Made by a program: the position numbers and the translations under genes. A model generated the notes under the pieces. It was not told the origin of the DNA and ran no database searches. It was given only the letters and a program-made list of their open reading frames with translations. From Varanus komodoensis (taxonomy: Eukaryota; Chordata; Lepidosauria; Squamata; Varanidae), in assembly GCF_004798865.1 (NCBI RefSeq), contig NW_025335568.1, forward strand, positions 22,129,835-22,193,834: DNA of 64,000 nt, read 5' to 3'. Shown piece after piece: positions 58,965 through 64,000 of the stretch (position 1 is the stretch's first letter; the number at the start of each line of letters is the position of its first letter).

Positions 58965-59278
58965 CGGCTGGCACTTGTAAGATTTTCCTAAGCCAGAACT
59001 TGTCCTGGATACAAAAATGGCAAAACTGAGACTGTTGCACTTTGGGCACAGCATGAGAAGGCAAGACTCAATGGAAAAGACAGTCATGCTAGGGGGAGCC
59101 GAAGGAAGAGGACAAAGAGGAAGACCTATTATGAGATGGATCAATTCCAGAAAGGAAGCCACAGCCTGGAGTTTACAAGAGCTGAGCAGAGCTGTCAAGG
59201 AAAGAATTATTTTGGAAGGCACTCATTCATAGGATAGCCCTAAGTCTGAAACAGCTTGGCAACATCCAACAACAACAT
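58965..59278 (+). mobile_element. RTE-type LINE, 3' end
   Basis: A 71-codon frame (59017-59232) reads LRLLHFGHSMRRQDSMEKTV, then GQRGRPIMRWINS and SLQELSRAVKER. This is the C-terminal end of RTE/BovB-group LINEs. The 3' UTR follows directly (GATAGCCCTAAGTCTGAAACAG, then CAACAACAAC). Its tail differs from that of the BovB at 51.93 kb, so it is probably a different RTE lineage. 5'-truncated. Confidence 0.75.
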
Positions 59279-59279
59279 G

Positions 59280-60720
59280 CATAAGACTGGACTCCTGGGC
59301 AACCATCCTCAGGTCATCACCGCCCCTGCTAGAAATTCAGCCATGGCTAGAATGCTCTGCACATGTCATGAATGTTGTATTTAACCTAAAATGTATCAAA
59401 TGTGTTGTAATTTGCAAGGTAAGCAAGCACAACCGGAAAAGGCTTCTTGGAAGTCCTTGCAGTAACAGGAAGATGAAACATTTCTAGCAAAACAGAGAAT
59501 TGCTTTTATGGTTTCTTAAAATGGAAAATGAAAATAGTTGCTGAAAATGTGCAGGACGAATCTCATTAGCACACAAGTTTTCGTGGAATAGGCATGTGTA
59601 TTTCACACCTTGCCAGTGTCAGTTCTACAGTGAATATCACTACAAAAGTCAGGGAGGACTGTAATTCACCCCTCAGTCCCTCAAACCCCATGTTTTTCTA
59701 GAGGACAATTCAAGCAGATTTCTTGATTAAATTTCCAAGGGCATCTCTCACCATCTCAGGTCCTGGAGCCTCCCTCTGGATTATTAAGTTCCAGACAAGC
59801 ACATCAGAGTCTTTCTGATTAATCTTAATTACATTTGAAGCAACCATTTCTCTTGATTACACTTTAACGGCAATAATCAAGGGAATTGAAAGGAGGGGCA
59901 CCATCCAAATAACCATCTGTGAGAGACACCATTCAAGACACTGTGTTCTCAACCTAGCAGACGGTGGGAAAATGGAAAAATGCAAGGCTAGGGTTTCACA
60001 TGACGTAGCTGCTCTTTAAAGGCTACATGAGTATTGAGGGTGAAATTCTTCCTAATGAAGAGATTCAGCTCAAGGCTTGAGTACTTCTTTAACCCCCACT
60101 GGGATTTACTTACTTACATTGGGTGAGGTGTATTGCACATAGTTCACCACAATGGTAAATTTGGAGCATAAGGAATTTGGAGAAGGATGCTTTGATTGTA
60201 CCCAAGCCTCAAAGAATTTTATGGGGAGGAGGTGAACTCAGTGGTTTTAACTAGGAGATATTATCGTCTTTTAGGAGTTGCAGATGTGACTTTAAAACCT
60301 GAGGGTAGTTTTCAGGGGAATTGCCTCTCCCGAACTGCTCCACTCAAAACTTCAAGAAGCATAAATCTGGAGTTTGAAGGACAACCATTTCTGACATTAT
60401 AAAAACAACCTTGACACAACTGCCACCCTGTCTCCAATTGCCTCCTTTTCTCCCCACCCCCACATTGCAATAAAGAAAAGATAGGGAAAACCAGCATTTT
60501 CTATGGAATGCCATTGGAACTTCCAGTTTGAATCTCTACTCTACTGGTCAGCAACCATTTTGCCCAAGGGCCTCTTTCAAAATGAAGTGAGGTAGTAGGG
60601 CAGGAACCCACTCGAAGAGAGTACAGCCCCTTGCATGGAAGAATGGCACTGGAGACATCACTTTCGCTTGTAGAATAGAAGTGCTTTTGCCTAGAAGCCT
60701 CCAGTTCCCCATCTCATAAA
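59280..60720. other. Gene-free stretch
   Basis: No gene is seen. At 59780-59885, TAAT-rich sequence (TGATTAATCTTAATTACATTT and on) has the look of a conserved non-coding element with homeodomain-like sites. This is unproven without alignment. Confidence 0.4.
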
Positions 60721-60721
60721 A

Positions 60722-61200
60722 CCATAAGAACTTAAGAAGAACCCTGGGGCAACTGACCAAGAGCCCATCTACTACAGTGGCCTGCCAGCTGCATGTGGGA
60801 AGCCCACACGCAGGACAAGACTGCTGCAGCTCACTCTTCCTGCTCCTTTTCTCCAACATCTGGTAAGCAGAGGTATACTGCTTCTGATCCTGGATATAAC
60901 AGATCGTCAGTTGCCACCGATGGCCATATCCTCCATAAATCTGTCTAATCCCATTTTAAAATTATCCAAGTTGGCAGCTATTACTACATCATGCGGCAGC
61001 AAATTCCATACATAGTCTAGTAAGCTATGCATTGGGTGAAGAAGTACTTTTTATGTGTCTTGAATCTCCTACCATGTAGCTTCATGGGGTGGACCCAAAG
61101 ACTAATATTGTATCTACAGCCTGAATGATTTTGTACACCTCTCTCGTGTCTCCCCACACTTACCTCTTTTCTAAGCTAAATTGTTACAAACTTCCTTGTA
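60722..61200 (-). mobile_element. CR1 LINE 3' UTR and coding end
   Basis: It starts with the squamate CR1 terminus antisense (CATAAGAACTTAAGAAGAACCCTG), then CAAGAGCCCATCTACTACAG, GGGAAGCCCACACGCAGGAC, CATATCCTCCATAAATCTGTCTAATCCC, AAGTTGGCAGCTATTACTACATC and GTGAAGAAGTACTTTTTATG. The order is collinear with the known CR1 3' part. Truncated near 61200. It shares its UTR with the plus-strand tail at 44.60 kb. Confidence 0.88.
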
Positions 61201-61204
61201 GGGA

Positions 61205-62645
61205 AATTGAACCAGTCTATTCATCATTTAGATTGCCTCCCACCACCAATACCAATTCACACACCTTGTTCTAATTCTTGATCTCCTCTGCAAATGTACA
61301 GTTGATCAAGAAAACCATATTGTGAAACAGCACAAACTTCTAGAGTTATGCACAATTCCATGCATGCCTACTCAGAAGTCCAGAAGTGCTCACCCTCTTC
61401 TAAGTGCAATTGGAATTGCGGCATCAAAAAAGCAGTATTTTTCACCATTGTTTCATTTCCATGAATGAACACCTGTCAGGCCTGGTGCACAGTTGGAGTG
61501 ACTGCATGGAAGAATGAGCTATGCAGACCTAACACCAGAGAAGGAACTTCATATCACCACCTGGCAGAATAGTACTTTCCAACAGATTCACTTCACGTTT
61601 GGTTGCAACTCATGTTGGGTATATAAACTGATAAGAAATAAACTAGTGTCGGGGTATGTCCAAACTAGCATCCAATTCTCACTCTTATCTTTCTGTTATT
61701 CCAGTCTGATTGCTCCCTTTCTTGCTCTCATTCTGAGGGACTCAGCAGCTATCACTTTAACTTCTGTTGGATTCTCCACTACACATCCCTGCTTGTGATC
61801 GGTCACTCTTCATCCTCTCCCATCTTTATAATTTAGATGTTGAGCTTTCTGGACTGCTATCAGTTCCCTTCCATGCAGTGGCAATGTAACTGAAACAGAA
61901 GGCCCATGGTTTTGAAAAGCCATTCAGAAATATATGAGGGTATTCCTCTGGTCCCTGGAGAACATCCAAGGCAACATAGGATTCTGTGGGGTCCCCACCA
62001 CCTCAAGGATGTCAGCACTCCTACAATCCCAAAGGAGAATGCCTGAATATGATCCTTCCCATACCCCTTTTGTTGCCCCCTTACAACTCCTGCAGAAAGA
62101 ACTGTGGTTGCCTCAGTTGTGGTGGCTGAAAGTACAGCTTCGGTCTACCCTTCTTTATATGTGCCAATTTGAAATTCAGCTTCCATGCTGGATGCACATT
62201 AATAATGCACACTCTCAATACATGTAACTTCAACAATCTGGAATTTCACAAATGACTGGTACAAACAGTTCTTGATCTGGAAACTATGATTACATCTCCA
62301 ATTTGAAGCTAATCGTCATAAAAGTGGATTCTCTAACTGCAGCTGGAACTAATAATAATTCCTAAGCAACTGATATTAGCTGCAGTTGGCTCTAAAAAAA
62401 TGAAAGGGTAAAGAGCAATGTCCACCATTAAAAATAGTATAGTGGGAAGGATACAACTGTTTGGGCTACTCTTATTCTCATAAACACAGTTAGCACTTGA
62501 GGAAGGGTAATATTTTTCTGCATGAATCTCTAAGCAACACTGACCAAAATCCAGATATATGTAAAACTATTTGCATTACCTTGCTCTACAGTTTCAAATT
62601 ATCTCTTGCATGATCTCATATAAATACTAAACTACTTGGAGGACG
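61205..62645. other. Gene-free stretch
   Basis: No gene or named repeat recognised. A fragment near 61.34-61.40 kb (GCCTACTCAGAAGT) resembles a common short amniote repeat. Confidence 0.5.
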
Positions 62646-62649
62646 AGAT

Positions 62650-63100
62650 AAAACCCTGTGGGTAGCTGGAGTCAAACAGCTCCTGTGAAGTGGTGGAGTC
62701 AAACAGTCATCTTCAAGAACCACCTTCTGACCATCACCAAACAGAAAGGACCAGGGACACTATAAAATAAGCAATCCAGGTCCCAGCTATGCCAAGTGGT
62801 CCAGGATATCATGGTTGGAGGTGCTCAAGACTACTGAGAGTCCTAAGAGACCTAATAACCAGTTCATGGTACTGGTCATCCACCAAGGCAACAAAAGCAT
62901 TTTCAGTCTTATAATCCAGCCAAAAGCCCAATTGAAATGGATCCAGACCATCAGTTTCAGCCAAATTCATCTGGAGTTGCAACACCACAACCTACTTGAT
63001 CAACTTAGCCAAGAAAGGGACATTTGAGACCTATGTATAGTTAGCCAATTCCTGGGCATGCACAGGTTTAATAAAGGTCTTATCCCTCTCCTACAACGAG
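62650..63100 (-). mobile_element. Old L2-like LINE, RT region (left half of a nest)
   Basis: On the minus strand one reads VSNVPFLAKLIKQVVVLQLQ and DPFQLGFWLDYKTENAFVALVDD. These align with VANIPFLGKVLERVVAGQLQ and DPFQFGFRPGYGTESALVALYDD of the younger copies. A decayed motif A region follows (SNHDILDHLA). In-frame stops occur. The element continues beyond the inserted copy 5. Confidence 0.7.
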
Positions 63101-63101
63101 G

Positions 63102-63515
63102 TTTTATTTATTTATTTATTTATTTATTTAGAAAATTTCTAGGCCGCCCCATTCGCCAAAGCCTCAGGGCGGCTTACAAATAAATAAATAAAAATACATG
63201 AATAACAATATAAAATACACATAACTGTATAAAATAAGTCATCCTGGCCAAAAAACTTTAAAATAAAAATAACATTAACAATTAAAATGATGCTTGAATA
63301 AAAAGGTCTTCACCTGGCGCCGAAAAATAAATAATGACGGCGCCAGGCAGACCTCTCTGGGGAGCATATTCCATAGATTAGGCGCCACCGCAGAGAAAGC
63401 CCTCCTCCGAGTACCTATCCTCCTAATTTCCTTCACGGAAGGTTCCCGGAGAAGGGCCTCTCCCACTGATCTCAGGGGGCGGAGGGGCATATATGGACAT
63501 AAGTGCTCCTTCAGG
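63102..63515 (-). mobile_element. L2-like LINE copy 5, 5'-truncated, inserted in an older LINE
   Basis: About 414 bp. It has a (TTTA)n tail, the terminal hairpin (63143-63173), a 3' UTR, and about the last 70 codons of the polyprotein. The frame at 63275-63490 ends LFIFRRQVKTFLFKHHFNC, very like copy 1. Similarity stops at CCTTCAGG, the point of 5' truncation. AGGTTT occurs at both edges (63099-63104 and 63513-63518), a possible but weak target-site duplication. Confidence 0.85.
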
Positions 63516-63800
63516 TTTAATACTCCTTCAAATTAATACTCCTTTCAGGTATTAATCACTTTCCTTAACCACAGCATCACTCCCTCTTGCCAATTTAATC
63601 AGCCAAGAAGGTCAGGGACTGAATGCACTGCTTCAGACAGCATATTCACATCTTCAAGATCCAGAAGCTGAAAATAATTCAAAAAAATTGAGCAGGGAGG
63701 TGCCATATTTACAACATTCTGAACTGCCCTCTGATCAATCAATCCAATCAATTTTAGCCATGTTTGCCTTCAAGCTCATATCAAAAAGGAATTGTGCCAT
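63516..63800 (-). mobile_element. Old L2-like LINE, upstream RT part (right half of a nest)
   Basis: On the minus strand, WLIKLARGSDAVVKES can be read near 63555-63605. It occupies the place of the CPSWLLKKAKDGIGTWI-type block that precedes the LKKASLDP block of the family. It picks up upstream of 62650-63100, so the two are one old element split by copy 5. The join region has a local TTAATACTCCTT duplication. Confidence 0.5.
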
Positions 63801-64000
63801 TTTGCCAGCAAAGTATCAAGACATAGTATTTCTTTGAGCTTTCTTCCTAGGAAAACATTTGCTTCCCAGAGTCTTTATAGCACACACTTTGTGACCCTTA
63901 AAAAAGTGAATGAGACTGATTGTAATGCTTTGCTTGCAAATCTCCTAAGACAATCAAAGATAACAAAACTGAAACCCGCAAAAACATCAATTGCGGTTTC
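63801..64000. other. Unassigned end of window
   Basis: No gene or clear repeat is seen. It may still be part of the old LINE's linker, but there is no recognisable block. Confidence 0.4.

Noticed and set aside
1-64000. CRISPR arrays, bacterial operons or riboswitches
   Set aside because: The DNA is plainly vertebrate, and no regularly spaced repeat array occurs.

Overview
The window looks like gene-poor nuclear DNA from a squamate reptile (lizard or snake). The evidence is a tRNA-derived Sauria-type SINE with a perfect 13-bp target-site duplication at 49.2-49.6 kb, a BovB (RTE) LINE at 51.9-52.5 kb, CR1 LINE 3' ends of the squamate type, MIR/CORE-type SINEs, and several copies of an L2-like LINE whose 3' end is a GC-rich hairpin followed by (TAAA)n. 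I found no host protein-coding gene, rRNA or functional tRNA that I can defend. Nearly all long open frames belong to retrotransposons; the remaining short frames look like chance.

Layout. 1-9.1 kb: AT-rich unique DNA with worn 3' ends of minus-strand L2-like LINEs. 9.16-12.0 kb: the most complete L2-like LINE (copy 1, minus), reaching a plausible 5' end but with an internal in-frame deletion. 12.0-16.0 kb: old LINE scraps and unique DNA. 16.06-19.07 kb: LINE copy 2 (minus, 5'-truncated), containing a 100-N assembly gap flanked by a roughly 182-bp near-identical direct duplication. 19-31 kb: unique DNA with CR1, hAT-like, MIR and microsatellite pieces. 31.6 kb: a perfect 20-bp inverted repeat with a 3-nt loop. 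33.0-34.9 kb: a three-layer LINE nest. 35-49 kb: CR1 tails, a tRNA-derived SINE family, a small MITE, and a patch of unassigned open frames at 43-44.4 kb. 49-54.2 kb: Sauria SINE, purine-rich microsatellites, BovB and a CR1 fragment. 55-64 kb: old L2-like and CR1 fragments, an RTE fragment, and an old LINE interrupted by LINE copy 5.

How the parts relate. The L2-like LINE encodes an APE-type endonuclease followed by a reverse transcriptase. Its copies share a terminal stem-loop that is probably the reverse-transcriptase recognition site. The Sauria SINE ends in a BovB-like tail, so it was probably mobilised by BovB enzymes, and a BovB relative lies about 2.4 kb away. All LINE copies seen are defective. 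The strongest leads are the gap-flanking duplication, the nested LINE insertions, the domain-removing in-frame deletions and the isolated perfect palindrome. I see no convincing undescribed system. Family names come from pattern recognition, and no database search was run.
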